DNA of 64,000 nucleotides. Origin: Haematospirillum jordaniae (GTDB lineage: Bacteria > Pseudomonadota > Alphaproteobacteria > Rhodospirillales > Rhodospirillaceae). Below, piece after piece: positions 27,498-37,033 of this stretch. The stretch's first letter is position 1. Every line of letters begins with the position of its first letter. Location: contig NZ_CP014525.1 of the NCBI RefSeq assembly GCF_001611975.1, forward strand, positions 612,001-676,000, in the 5' to 3' direction. A program made the translations under genes and the position numbers. Under the pieces are notes generated by a model, which was not told where the DNA came from, did not search any database, and saw only the letters and a program-made list of their open reading frames with translations.

Positions 27498-28082
27498 ATG
27501 ACAGCATCCTTGCAATCAATTCTTGATGCCATTCTGCGGGAAGAGGGTGGTTTCACCGACAATCCAGCAGACCGTGCCCACTATGGGAAAGCTGATCCAG
27601 CACAAGGACGCCGGTGGGACTGCTATTGCACCAACTACGGTATTACGCAGGCAACTCTCTCCGACTACTACAAACGCCAAGCAACAATTGATGACGTACG
27701 GAATCTTTCGGAAAGCCAAGCCCGCACAATTTACCAAAAACGTTATATCGAAGACCCTGGTTTTGACAAAGTACCGGAGCTGATACGGCCAGTCTTGGTG
27801 GATGCTGGTGTCAACTCTGGCCCACGCTGCTCGATTACCTGGCTACAAGATGTCCTGAATCAGCAAGGATATGGCCCCCTGACCTCCGACGGCATCTTGG
27901 GTCCGGCTACACGCTCTGCCGCAGAAAAAGCTGTCTCTACAATGGGGGCGGGTCTAACCAAAGCCCTGATCGAACGGCGCCGGATATTTCTTGAACATCT
28001 GATTGCCACAAATCCAAGCCAAAAACGATTTGAACGTGGCTGGATGGCCCGCCTTGATCGCTTGGAGACGGAGACAGCCTGA
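27498..28082 (+). CDS. GH108-type endolysin (N-acetylmuramidase), GTA/phage release type
   Basis: Peptidoglycan hydrolase with the glycoside hydrolase 108 N-terminal block ILREEGGFTDNPADRAHYG, where the glutamate of EGG is the presumed catalytic residue, then TNYGITQATLSDYY and a C-terminal peptidoglycan-binding part (LQDVLNQQGYGPLTSDGILG, TRSAAEKAV). 194 residues. No signal peptide, so export would need the holin. GAAGGTGGA lies ahead of the ATG at 27498. Its stop overlaps the holin start by one base. The same pair releases gene transfer agents in Rhodobacter; here no capsid or tail genes are adjacent. Confidence 0.88.
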   Translation: MTASLQSILDAILREEGGFTDNPADRAHYGKADPAQGRRWDCYCTNYGITQATLSDYYKRQATIDDVRNLSESQARTIYQKRYIEDPGFDKVPELIRPVLVDAGVNSGPRCSITWLQDVLNQQGYGPLTSDGILGPATRSAAEKAVSTMGAGLTKALIERRRIFLEHLIATNPSQKRFERGWMARLDRLETETA

Positions 28083-28531
28083 TGGAAAAAACCAAATCTG
28101 CTGTAACTATATCAGGGCTTGTCAGCCATCTGGCACAGATAACAAAACAAACGCCATCCTCGCGGCAGAATCACACAATACATACCCACCACCCGATATC
28201 GACCTGGGACCGCGGCATTGACAGCCTGAACCGCCTGCCACGCCCGCTGATGGCCTTGGGGGTAATTGCCCTGATGGCGTGGCCAGCCATTAATCCCCGT
28301 ACCTTTGCTGAAGCCATGCAAAGCTATGCCATGATGCCAGATTGGCTGGTGCAGCTTGTGATGGCGGTTGTATTGGCCTATTTCGTCAGCCGGACCGTGG
28401 AAAAAATACGGGAAAAATCATCAGCGTCTGGTACATCTTCCGCGCACGTTGCGGCTAGCACAGAAGATACCGAACGGGCCCCTGTCATCGGTCGCAGTGC
28501 AACACGCAAGATTCCTGAATCGCAGGCCTGA
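28082..28531 (+). CDS. Holin of the 3-TM gene-transfer-agent release family
   Basis: 149-residue membrane protein with the family hallmark LNRLPRPLMALGVIALMAW, then INPRTFAEAMQSYAMMPDWL and the helix VQLVMAVVLAYFVSRTV, followed by a charged, disordered tail. This matches the 'holin of 3TMs, for gene-transfer release' family. The polar 45-residue N-terminal extension is unusual, and a methionine in the hydrophobic region could be the true start. Overlap with the endolysin stop indicates co-translation and joint lysis function. Confidence 0.85.
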   Translation: MEKTKSAVTISGLVSHLAQITKQTPSSRQNHTIHTHHPISTWDRGIDSLNRLPRPLMALGVIALMAWPAINPRTFAEAMQSYAMMPDWLVQLVMAVVLAYFVSRTVEKIREKSSASGTSSAHVAASTEDTERAPVIGRSATRKIPESQA

Positions 28532-28565
28532 GAAGGGACATTCCAGAGGCCTAACCCAGATGCAG

Positions 28566-28614
28566 AAGTGGGCCGCAAGAGACCGGATAAATCCGGCATT
28601 CTCACGGCCCACTT
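28566..28614 (+). terminator. Terminator-like nested hairpin after the lysis genes
   Basis: AAGTGGGCCG pairs with CGGCCCACTT, enclosing a second hairpin CCGGAT/ATCCGG. It starts 35 bases after the holin stop; no T run follows. From 28615 to 28916 nothing else was identified apart from a presumed promoter for the downstream methyltransferase gene. Confidence 0.6.
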
Positions 28615-28916
28615 GCTGTAGCGTAACTGCGTTTTGGCATCTGGAAATGTGACACAGGCACCTGTTTGGCTCAAGGCATACAGCGCAAATAGTCACGAAC
28701 GAGAAACACGTCCAGCATAGGATGAAACACCATCAGCATACCGGCCCTTCTCTTGCAGAATGGACGTTCAAGACTAGGATGCAGCCGATACTGTCCGGAA
28801 AGGTTGCACTTTAGGGTGATTTACATTGTAAATTCATCGCGTTAAGAGCTTAACACTGCCCCTTGGCCTGCTGTATCCTCACGGCGATTCACGTGTAACT
28901 CGGAACTAAGGTAACT

Positions 28917-30464
28917 ATGGGCTTTCTCTCGGAAAACAGCGAACAGACATCTTATGATGTCGTGCCGTATGACAGCTATCCATTCGCGCAAACGCACCCT
29001 GCGCATCTGATGACCCTTGGGCGCCTGTTCGGGATGCAGGCCCCTGATGTTGCAACAGCCCGTATTCTGGAGCTGGGCTGCGCAAGCGGATGGAACATCA
29101 TTCCCATTGCGGCCGACTATCCACACGCCACTGTCGTCGGCGTAGATCTGTCTTCTGTACAGATCGAAGAAGGACGTCGCCACATCCAATCCTTAGGCCT
29201 AGACAATATCCACCTGGACTGTGCATCGATTACAGACATCGATGAGACATGGGGCACCTTTGACTACATCATCTGCCACGGCGTGCTGTCGTGGGTTCCT
29301 GAAGCGGTGCGGGACCATATCTTCAAGGTCATGAAGCGCAACCTGACCGCCAATGGAATCGCCTACGTCAGCTACAACACCCTCCCCGGCTGGAACCAGG
29401 TGCGCAGCGTTCGTGACATGATGCGCTATCATGCCGACAACTTCAGCGACCCGACCGAAAAAGCGTCACAGGCTTTCTCCATCCTCAAGTTTGCGGCAGA
29501 CAACACCAACCCTGGCCGCAAGGGATACTTGGAGATCCTGAAAGAAGAGATGGCCTTTCTGGAGGGACACTCAAAGAGCTATATCCTGCACGAGCACCTA
29601 GAAGCCGAGAACCACCAGTACTACTTCCACCAGTTTGCAGGGCATGCCAAAGACAACGGCCTTGCCTACCTGGGCGATGCCATGCTGCCCAGCATGTACG
29701 TTGGCAACCTAGCTCCTGACGCGTCCAAAGTGCTGGGCGAGATTGAGGACATTGTCCGGCTTGAACAATACATGGACTTTGTGACCAACCGCCGTTTCCG
29801 CTCCACCCTCCTGTGTCACGACACCATTGCCCTGGATCGCACCATCAATCCTGAAAAGCTTTCAGGGTACTCCTTTGTCAGTCACCTTTCCCCACAGGAA
29901 ATAGAAGGTGAAGAGTCTGGTTCGTCCATGACATTCGTCGGGCCACAGACGGCAACCGCCCACAGCGCGCTTGATATTACCATATTCCAAGTGCTGTACG
30001 CAGAACGGGGAAAACCTATTTCCCTGCCAGACCTGACACAGAAAGTTGCCGATCAGCTGGGGGCCACGGACCATGCCGCCATCCGCCAGGCTTTCCTGAA
30101 CAATCTGTGCGCCCTAGTCCTTGGCGGATCTGTTTCCCTGCACGCTGAAACAGGCAAGCAGATCACCACGATCAGTGACAACCCCATGACGTCGAACGTA
30201 TCCCGCTATCGGGCCACGTTCAGCAACCGTGTAATCAATGGCTACCATGGTCTGATCACCCTGTCAGAGGTTGACCGCATTCTGATACAATATCTTGACG
30301 GAACGCAGAATATCGAAAGCATATGCAAACACATGCTCGAACGTGTGGAAAAGCAGGAAATCAACGTCACACCAGGCGATGGCATGACTGTGGCACAGAC
30401 GGTGGAGGCTTACGTCCTGCGCCAGCTCTCTGTATTCCGCGATCTTGCGCTTCTTTTTGGCTAA
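28917..30464 (+). CDS. Class I SAM methyltransferase with PKMT-type regulatory domain
   Basis: 515-residue protein whose N-terminal methyltransferase domain has motif I LELGCASGWNIIPIA (about residues 46-60), VVGVDLSSVQIEEG and the post-motif ICHGVLSWVP. A methyltransferase regulatory domain follows (SYNTLPGWNQVRSVRDMM, then helical segments), and a C-terminal winged-helix-like part (SEVDRILIQYLDGTQNIESI). This layout matches the PKMT proteins that methylate outer-membrane-protein lysines in Rickettsia. The substrate here is inferred from the family only. A strong terminator follows immediately. Confidence 0.85.
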   Translation: MGFLSENSEQTSYDVVPYDSYPFAQTHPAHLMTLGRLFGMQAPDVATARILELGCASGWNIIPIAADYPHATVVGVDLSSVQIEEGRRHIQSLGLDNIHLDCASITDIDETWGTFDYIICHGVLSWVPEAVRDHIFKVMKRNLTANGIAYVSYNTLPGWNQVRSVRDMMRYHADNFSDPTEKASQAFSILKFAADNTNPGRKGYLEILKEEMAFLEGHSKSYILHEHLEAENHQYYFHQFAGHAKDNGLAYLGDAMLPSMYVGNLAPDASKVLGEIEDIVRLEQYMDFVTNRRFRSTLLCHDTIALDRTINPEKLSGYSFVSHLSPQEIEGEESGSSMTFVGPQTATAHSALDITIFQVLYAERGKPISLPDLTQKVADQLGATDHAAIRQAFLNNLCALVLGGSVSLHAETGKQITTISDNPMTSNVSRYRATFSNRVINGYHGLITLSEVDRILIQYLDGTQNIESICKHMLERVEKQEINVTPGDGMTVAQTVEAYVLRQLSVFRDLALLFG

Positions 30465-30472
30465 AAAGCAAG

Positions 30473-30507
30473 AGGGGCCGGGTTGTATCAACCGGCCCCT
30501 TTTTTTC
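30473..30507 (+). terminator. Rho-independent terminator (PKMT gene, possibly bidirectional)
   Basis: AGGGGCCGG-G-TTG pairs with CAACCGGCCCCT around TAT, then a run of seven or more T. It separates the convergent methyltransferase and acs genes; reading the other way the stem is followed by CTCTTGCTTTTT, so it may also serve acs. Confidence 0.92.
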
Positions 30508-30521
30508 CTGTACTGCGGCTG

Positions 30522-32456
30522 TCATCCGTCCCGGTTTTCGATCAGATCATCAACAACCGATGGATCCGCCAAGGTGGATGTATCACCAAGAGAACTGAAA
30601 TCATGCTCGGCAATCTTGCGCAGAATGCGCCGCATAATTTTGCCGGACCGGGTTTTAGGCAGGCCCGGCGCCCACTGGATCACATCCGGGCTGGCAATCG
30701 GGCCAATCTCGTCACGAACCCAAGCAATCAGCTCCTTACGAAGGGCCTCGCTTGGCTCCTCTCCCGCCACCAAGGTGACATAGGCATAAATCCCCTGTCC
30801 CTTGATATCGTGTGGATAGCCAACCACAGCGGCCTCAGCGACCTTGGCATGGGCCACCAAGGCTGATTCTACCTCGGCCGTACCCATCCGGTGACCGGAT
30901 ACGTTGATCACGTCATCAACACGACCAGTAATCCAGTAATAGCCATCAGCATCACGACGGCATCCGTCACCAGTAAAGTAATAGCCCTTGTAGGTCGTGA
31001 AGTAAGTCTGGATAAACCGCTCATGGTCCCCGTAAACAGTGCGCATCTGCCCGGGCCAGGATTCCGCAATACACAGGTTGCCTTCTGTTGCGCCCGCAAG
31101 CTCCTTGCCTTCAGCATCAACCAGAACCGGACGAATACCAAAGAAAGGACGCGTGGCCGAACCGGGCTTCAAGGCCGTTGCTCCCGGAAGCGGCGTAATC
31201 AGAATGCCTCCGGTTTCTGTCTGCCACCAGGTATCCACGATCGGGCATCGCCCTTCCCCGACAACCTTGTAGTACCACATCCAAGCCTCGGGGTTGATTG
31301 GCTCACCGACCGAACCCAGCAAACGCAAGCTTTTACGACTGGTACGCTTGACTGGCTCCTCACCATCACGCATCAGTGCGCGGATAGCTGTCGGGGCCGT
31401 ATAGAAAATATTGACCTTGTGCTTGTCCACAACATCCCAAAAACGGGATACTGTGGGGTAGTTTGGCACGCCCTCAAACATCAGGGTGGTCGCCCCATTG
31501 GCCAAGGGACCATAGACGATATAGGAGTGACCCGTTACCCAGCCAACATCAGCGGTGCACCAGTAAATATCATTGTCACGGCAGTCAAAGACGTATTCAT
31601 GGGTCATGGAGGCATAAACCAGATACCCGCCGGATGTGTGCAGAACACCCTTCGGCTTTCCGGTTGAACCCGATGTGTACAGAATAAACAGCGGGTGCTC
31701 CGCTTCCACCTCTTCCGGAGGGCAGGTTGTCGAAGCCGACGCAACAAGATCATGGTACCAGACGTCCCGGCCAGTCTTGATACTCACATCTCCACCCGTA
31801 CGGCGCACAACGACAACATTGCGGATAGAGGGACAGTGCTCCAGCGCCCGGTCGGCATTGCTTTTCAGGGGAACTTTCCGCCCACCCCGAAGCCCTTCAT
31901 CGGCCGTGATGAGAAGAACGCACTCACTATCCTGAATTCGGTTGGCAAGACTATCGGGGGAGAACCCGCCGAAGACGATGGAATGAACGGCGCCTATACG
32001 GGCGCAGGCCAACATGGCGACGGCTGCTTCCGGAATCATGGGAAGGTAGATACAAACCCGGTCGCCCTTCTTGACTCCCAAGGTTTTCATGGCATTTGCA
32101 AAGCGGCACACCCGTTCGTACAAATCGCGGTAAGTAATATGTTCGCTCTCGGATGGATTATCGCCTTCCCAGATAATAGCCGTCTTGCTGCCTTTGGTTT
32201 CCAGGTGGCGATCAAGGCAATTCGCCGAAACGTTGAGCGTACCGTCATCAAACCAACGGATATGCAGGTTGGAAGGATCCCACGAGACATCCCGCACCCG
32301 GCTGTAAGGTCGCATCCAGGTGATGCGCTTGCCATGCTCGGCCCAGAATCCGTCAGGATCCTTCACAGAACGGTCGTACATGGCAAGATAACGGGTGTTG
32401 TCAATCAGGGCATTTCTGGCAAAGGACTCCGGGACCGGAAATACGTCATGTTCCAT
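30522..32456 (-). CDS. acs: Acetyl-coenzyme A synthetase
   Basis: AMP-forming acetate--CoA ligase. Key motifs: P-loop YTSGSTGKPKGVLHTSGGY, acetate-site VDTWWQTETGGILITPLPGA, hinge YYFTGDGCRRDADGYYWITGR and the C-terminal KTRSGKIMRRIL, whose lysine is the usual acetylation site. About 644 residues from the ATG at 32456; an extended frame to 32528 adds 24 residues without homology. Long intergenic space upstream (184 bases) suggests its own promoter. Confidence 0.96.
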   Translation of the reverse strand: MEHDVFPVPESFARNALIDNTRYLAMYDRSVKDPDGFWAEHGKRITWMRPYSRVRDVSWDPSNLHIRWFDDGTLNVSANCLDRHLETKGSKTAIIWEGDNPSESEHITYRDLYERVCRFANAMKTLGVKKGDRVCIYLPMIPEAAVAMLACARIGAVHSIVFGGFSPDSLANRIQDSECVLLITADEGLRGGRKVPLKSNADRALEHCPSIRNVVVVRRTGGDVSIKTGRDVWYHDLVASASTTCPPEEVEAEHPLFILYTSGSTGKPKGVLHTSGGYLVYASMTHEYVFDCRDNDIYWCTADVGWVTGHSYIVYGPLANGATTLMFEGVPNYPTVSRFWDVVDKHKVNIFYTAPTAIRALMRDGEEPVKRTSRKSLRLLGSVGEPINPEAWMWYYKVVGEGRCPIVDTWWQTETGGILITPLPGATALKPGSATRPFFGIRPVLVDAEGKELAGATEGNLCIAESWPGQMRTVYGDHERFIQTYFTTYKGYYFTGDGCRRDADGYYWITGRVDDVINVSGHRMGTAEVESALVAHAKVAEAAVVGYPHDIKGQGIYAYVTLVAGEEPSEALRKELIAWVRDEIGPIASPDVIQWAPGLPKTRSGKIMRRILRKIAEHDFSSLGDTSTLADPSVVDDLIENRDG

Positions 32457-32640
32457 CGTGGACGTCTCCTGGGGGCTGCCTTGCGGAGCAGTGAACCTTC
32501 GAGGATACACGCAACCCGGACTGTGCACATCCGAATCGGGCTAATATCCATAGCTTGGACTGTTGTAGGGTATAGTCTAAGCAAAGGTCTCTTTATTGTC
32601 ATTCATCTCGCTTGTGCAGCGTCATATATTTGTAAAAATT

Positions 32641-35103
32641 TCACCATTCCGCTGCCTGCATACCACTTTGTTTGTGAATAACATGCACATCGCGCTGCGG
32701 GAATGGAATGGAAATACCCTCTTTCCTGAAACGCTTGAGTATGGCCACACGAACTTCGCTCCCGACCGGGTTGATAAGCTCTATATCCTGAAGATAGAAC
32801 CGCAAGGAGAAATTCAGGGCGCTATCTCCAAAAGCAACCAAAAGGGCAGATGGCTCAGGCCAACGCGAAACGCGGGGGTGGGATCGGGCGCAATCAAGAA
32901 GAATGGAGCGTACTTTCTCGGGATCGGAGTCATACCCAACCCCAATTTCAACAATGCACCGCCCAACCCTGTCATTCAGAAACCAGTTGGTAACCGGTGC
33001 CGTAATCAGGGCTGAATTCGGGATAATAACCGTTGAACGGTTGAATGTTTCTATTTCCGTTGCGCGGACACGGATCCGACGGACATAACCCTCTGTATCT
33101 CCGGTTACAATCCAATCTCCGACCTTGATCGGCCGTTCAAACAGCAGAATAAGACCCGAGACAAAATTGTTCACAATCGTTTGCAAGCCAAAACCGATAC
33201 CAACCGACAAGGCACCGGCAACAATGGCAAGATTTGAGAGACCAATACCAAGAGTCGACGCCGCAGCCAGAAGTGCCGTCACAAAGCCAATATAGCCAAC
33301 AGAGGTCGCAAAGGAATTCTGCAGGCCTGTGTCCAGCCGAGTCATCGGCAAAACGCGCTTCTCCAGAATGGCCTTGATGACCTTGGTCACAAACAAAAGA
33401 CCCGTGAAGATCAGAATAGCTGTCACAACGTTGATCAACGAGATGTGCACAGAACCGATAGCGAAGCCATCAACCAGCAGGCTGAGCCCACTGTCTATGG
33501 TGTCACGGCTGACGCCCCATAACAGAAGGAAAGCCAGAAAAGCCGGCACTCCAACCACAAGAGCAGCCACAACACTGAGCCAGAAACGCATCATGGCGCC
33601 ACTGTCACTGTTGTCAGCCTGTTTTCTGTCTTCCCGGACGGGTCCCCCCACACGGGACAAGACCAAGGTCAGAAGCTCGCGTAGAACGGCAAATCCGGCA
33701 ACCGAGACCAAAACAACCACAGAAGACCGCAATAGGGACGTCGCCAATGAATGACCAAGCTCTGTATACCCGGCTACGGCTGCAATGGAAGCCCCGGCAG
33801 CAACAGCCGCAACAGGCCAACGCACCCAGCGTGTTTTTGCAGCTTTCCCGTAGTCTAGTTGCCCGTCAGGGGCCTGATGCCACAACCTAGCGCCTGTCAG
33901 AGCAAAAATGGGCAACATGGTTGCCAACGTCGTAACAAACATGCGCAAGCTGACGACTTCAACCGTCAGGTTCCAGACTTGCTCCCCAAACGCAAGAAAG
34001 TGATCAAAGGAAGAAATAACCAGCAGAACGGTTGCAATCTGACAGCTGCGGGCTGCAGCAGCATCATTGATCGGCACAGCACGCCAGTTTGGCTTTCCCG
34101 GTGACAGAACAGCACGTACAAGGCTGATAACAGCAACCAATGACACCAGTATTGTGGATATCAACGCCAGAGCATTGGCACCAACATCGCCCAGAATGCC
34201 CGCCCCCTGAATAACAGCGTTGGCAATGCCGACAAGAACGGCCAAGGGCACCATGCGTATCAGGCCGCGCTTGACCGAGATCCACAGTCGCTCTGAAAAA
34301 CCAAGCCGAACAGACGGATCCCAGACAGGAAGAAGGCGACGGTTCAACCAGATCCGGAAAGGCCAAACCAGAACAAAGCCCAACAGGACAGTGCCGATCA
34401 ACTTCTTCACAACCAGCTGCGTGGCCTCGGAAGACCAATCAACATTCCGTACAAAATCAATAACTTCTGCCGTTCTTGACCCTTGGCTGGTCAGGTCTCT
34501 CAGCGCAACACCCCACGTTTCGGGCGCGAAGGGATCCGCATTGCGGCTGAATAGCTGGTCGGCAAGGCGATCGCGCTGGATTGCAATAATTCTCTGGGTC
34601 AGAACCTGCGCCCGTACCTTCAGGAATTGAACCGTCTTGATATCAGCCTCGGCCAGAACCATCTGTTTACCAAGAGCTTCCCGCAACTTTCCCACGGGAG
34701 CTGTTTCCGTACTTTTGTCTTCCGGGGCGGGGCCAAGCGTATTTTGCTCAGCCGTGATGCGGCTCTTTTCAACCTGAAGAGCCTCTGCTATCGGGGCAAG
34801 GCCCTGTACCTCCCGCAGAATTTCCTGTCTCAACTCGCGGAGCCGATCGTTATCAAGGCTTCCTTTGGCACGAGACTCTGTCAACGCCAACTTTGCCTCA
34901 GCAGAATCGAGCAAAGCCGAAAACTGCTTGAGCCTGTCTTGTCCCGGTCGCTTGTCTGAGACCGCAGGAATCAGGGTCGCTGCACCGGATTGCGTAAGGC
35001 CCACCGGAAGGACAAAACCCGTCAGAGTGCAGGCAAAAACAAGAATTAAGAAAGAAATGCGGCAACAGGACAGAAATGTTGGCACGACAATCCCCGGGAT
35101 CAA
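32641..35103 (-). CDS. Mechanosensitive channel family protein (DUF3772 + MscS)
   Basis: Large MscS-superfamily channel, 820 residues. Signal peptide (FLILVFACTLTGFVLPVG), a periplasmic coiled-coil/DUF3772 region (residues about 50-210), some ten membrane helices, and the MscS core at residues about 600-720: SNLAIVAGALSVGIGFGLQTIVNNFVSG (TM3), DWIVTGDTEGYVRRIRVRATEIETFNRSTVIIPNS. The C-terminal beta/alpha domain ends FPQRDVHVIH. Such channels relieve osmotic down-shock. No ATG occurs before the signal peptide; a TTG at 35103 is the only nearby start, so the exact N-terminus is uncertain. Confidence 0.88.
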   Translation of the reverse strand: MIPGIVVPTFLSCCRISFLILVFACTLTGFVLPVGLTQSGAATLIPAVSDKRPGQDRLKQFSALLDSAEAKLALTESRAKGSLDNDRLRELRQEILREVQGLAPIAEALQVEKSRITAEQNTLGPAPEDKSTETAPVGKLREALGKQMVLAEADIKTVQFLKVRAQVLTQRIIAIQRDRLADQLFSRNADPFAPETWGVALRDLTSQGSRTAEVIDFVRNVDWSSEATQLVVKKLIGTVLLGFVLVWPFRIWLNRRLLPVWDPSVRLGFSERLWISVKRGLIRMVPLAVLVGIANAVIQGAGILGDVGANALALISTILVSLVAVISLVRAVLSPGKPNWRAVPINDAAAARSCQIATVLLVISSFDHFLAFGEQVWNLTVEVVSLRMFVTTLATMLPIFALTGARLWHQAPDGQLDYGKAAKTRWVRWPVAAVAAGASIAAVAGYTELGHSLATSLLRSSVVVLVSVAGFAVLRELLTLVLSRVGGPVREDRKQADNSDSGAMMRFWLSVVAALVVGVPAFLAFLLLWGVSRDTIDSGLSLLVDGFAIGSVHISLINVVTAILIFTGLLFVTKVIKAILEKRVLPMTRLDTGLQNSFATSVGYIGFVTALLAAASTLGIGLSNLAIVAGALSVGIGFGLQTIVNNFVSGLILLFERPIKVGDWIVTGDTEGYVRRIRVRATEIETFNRSTVIIPNSALITAPVTNWFLNDRVGRCIVEIGVGYDSDPEKVRSILLDCARSHPRVSRWPEPSALLVAFGDSALNFSLRFYLQDIELINPVGSEVRVAILKRFRKEGISIPFPQRDVHVIHKQSGMQAAEW

Positions 35104-35207
35104 TGGCTGGAAACGGTTAATCGATCATGTGTCACAATACTGGTCTACAGGAAAAAAGAGGAATACGGCAAGATCAGGGTAACAGGTTTGACTGTACAGG
35201 ATTATCG

Positions 35208-35627
35208 CTAGGACTGTAGATCTGCATTCCCCATTTTGCATATTGCTTCCCAGTGATCCGGATCAACTGGCATGACAGACAGGCGCGGCTGCCTCAGAAG
35301 CAACATGCCGGCAAAGAAGGGAGCGTCCCGCAATCCCGACAACATGACCGGCACAGGCAATGCACAATGGGCTGCAACGTCGACGCTGACAAAGCGACCC
35401 GTCGGGTCTGTAGGATCGGGATAGGCTGTGCGGACAACCTCAACCAATCCCATAATCATGCGTTGGGAACGGGAGTGATAGAAAAAGGCCATGTCACCAA
35501 CCCGCATGGCACGTAGAAAACCCGCTGCCTGATGATTACGCACACCGGTCCAAGATTCCGTCCCGACACGCACCTGATCATCCCAGGACCATGAGTCTGG
35601 TTCTGATTTAAGAAGCCAGAACCCCAT
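35208..35627 (-). CDS. EVE domain protein
   Basis: Small PUA-like fold protein (139 residues): FWLLKSEPDSWSWDDQ at the start, WTGVRNHQAAGFLRAM, GDMAFFYHSRS and the closing RQPRLSVMPVDPDHWEAI. These are the EVE family signatures; members bind modified bases in nucleic acids. The ATG at 35627 is preferred to a TTG at 35636 that overlaps the upstream stop. It is last in a run with a YciI-like gene and gpsA. Confidence 0.9.
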   Translation of the reverse strand: MGFWLLKSEPDSWSWDDQVRVGTESWTGVRNHQAAGFLRAMRVGDMAFFYHSRSQRMIMGLVEVVRTAYPDPTDPTGRFVSVDVAAHCALPVPVMLSGLRDAPFFAGMLLLRQPRLSVMPVDPDHWEAICKMGNADLQS

Positions 35628-35632
35628 TAACT

Positions 35633-35938
35633 TCAAGAACCATTCGAAGGTGCAGCCGCGCCGAAGACAATCCGGTACGGGCGAATGACAACACTTTCAA
35701 ACAGACCAGCCCGGGCATAAGGATCTTCTGCACACCAAGCATAGACTGCATCCAGATCCGGGTGGTCAACGACAAGAAGAGAACCAACCAACCCCTCTCC
35801 ATCGCCAGCCAGCATCGGGCCAGCCAGCACGATACGGTCACGGTGCGACTCAAGCCACGCAAGATGCCGGCTACGGTTATCAAGACGGACCGCACCATGA
35901 CTAGGCTTGTCGAGGCAATGAACAGCAAAAAGCGGCAT
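35633..35938 (-). CDS. YciI family protein
   Basis: 101-residue ferredoxin-like protein of the YciI family: MPLFAVHCLDKPSHGAVRL, RLAWLESHRDR, AGPMLAGDGEGLVGSLLVVD and DPYARAGLFESVVIRPYRIV. The conserved histidine and aspartate of the family are present. The function is unknown. It lies 15 bases after gpsA and just before the EVE gene. Confidence 0.9.
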   Translation of the reverse strand: MPLFAVHCLDKPSHGAVRLDNRSRHLAWLESHRDRIVLAGPMLAGDGEGLVGSLLVVDHPDLDAVYAWCAEDPYARAGLFESVVIRPYRIVFGAAAPSNGS

Positions 35939-35952
35939 ACTAATCAGTCTCT

Positions 35953-36993
35953 TTAATGTTCCTGTTCTGATGGAATAACCTGCCCGGCCCGTGGACGGGA
36001 GTCAAGCTCGCTCCGGAAAGGACGAGCCAACAGCCCATCCACAAGATCCGCAGGACTCCCACCATGGTTCAGAAGAGTATCAACGGCCTCGCAGATGGGC
36101 ATTTCCACCCTCAACTTGCGCGCCAGTGCTGTAATGGCACCTGCTGTCGCAACGCCTTCCGTGACAGCACGTCGCGCTGCCAGAATAGAAGACAGCGACT
36201 GTCCTTGCCCCATGGCAACCCCCAGCGAGAAATTACGCGAACGCATCGATGTCGCGGTCAGAATAAGATCTCCCATCCCCGACAGACCCATGAAGGTTTC
36301 AGGGCGCCCACCCAAGGCAATCCCAAGACGCTTCATTTCCGCCAGTCCCCGGGTCAACAGGGCGGCCCGTGCGTTTTCACCCAGTTCCTGGCCTTCCAGA
36401 ATGCCACAGGCAATGGCCAAGACATTCTTGGTTGCCCCCCCAACTTCCACCCCTACCAAATCAGGAGAATAATACGGGCGGAATGTCCGGCTCCCGATAG
36501 CAGACACCAATGTCATGCCAAGGGCAGGATCAGAACAGGCCAACGTAACCGCACTGGGCAAGCCACGCGCAACACCATCGGCAAAACCTGGACCGGACAG
36601 CACGGCAAGAGGCGTATGCACCGGAAGCTCTGCGCGGGCGACATCGCTTGTCAACGCCCCGGTTCCTGTCTCAATACCCTTTGAGCACAGGACAGCCGGA
36701 ACACCGCTTTTCCACAACGGGGCCGCAGCACGACAAATAGACCGCAAGTGCTGAGTAGGAACCACCAGAAGTACGGCGTCCGTATCCATGGCCTCCGCCA
36801 GATCCGTTGTCACCGCGATCTCTGGATCCAGACGCAGGTCGGGCAGATAAACCGGGTTAAAGCCTGTTTTTGTGATAGTCGCAGCCAGCCCGGGGTCACG
36901 CATCCACAGCCGGACATGCCGCCCGGCACGGCATAGAGCCTGCGCCAGCGCTGTTCCCCATGCCCCCGCGCCAACAACCCCGATTGTCTGCAT
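35953..36993 (-). CDS. gpsA: Glycerol-3-phosphate dehydrogenase [NAD(P)+]
   Basis: Makes sn-glycerol 3-phosphate for phospholipid synthesis. The NAD(P) motif GVVGAGAWGTALAQAL opens the protein, followed by VPTQHLRSI, SGPGFADGVARGLPSAVTLA and the catalytic-lysine segment GGATKNVLAIACGI. Start 36993 has GGAGGATCAGG just ahead; upstream in-frame codons overlap the ABC permease gene and are not supported. 346 residues. Confidence 0.95.
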   Translation of the reverse strand: MQTIGVVGAGAWGTALAQALCRAGRHVRLWMRDPGLAATITKTGFNPVYLPDLRLDPEIAVTTDLAEAMDTDAVLLVVPTQHLRSICRAAAPLWKSGVPAVLCSKGIETGTGALTSDVARAELPVHTPLAVLSGPGFADGVARGLPSAVTLACSDPALGMTLVSAIGSRTFRPYYSPDLVGVEVGGATKNVLAIACGILEGQELGENARAALLTRGLAEMKRLGIALGGRPETFMGLSGMGDLILTATSMRSRNFSLGVAMGQGQSLSSILAARRAVTEGVATAGAITALARKLRVEMPICEAVDTLLNHGGSPADLVDGLLARPFRSELDSRPRAGQVIPSEQEH

Positions 36994-37033
36994 CCTGATC
37001 CTCCACACGGTGCGCCTCACAACAGGGCAAGGC

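Noticed and set aside
26308..28531. A prophage
   Set aside because: Only lysis genes are present; no capsid, portal, terminase, tail, integrase or repressor genes are in the neighbourhood.
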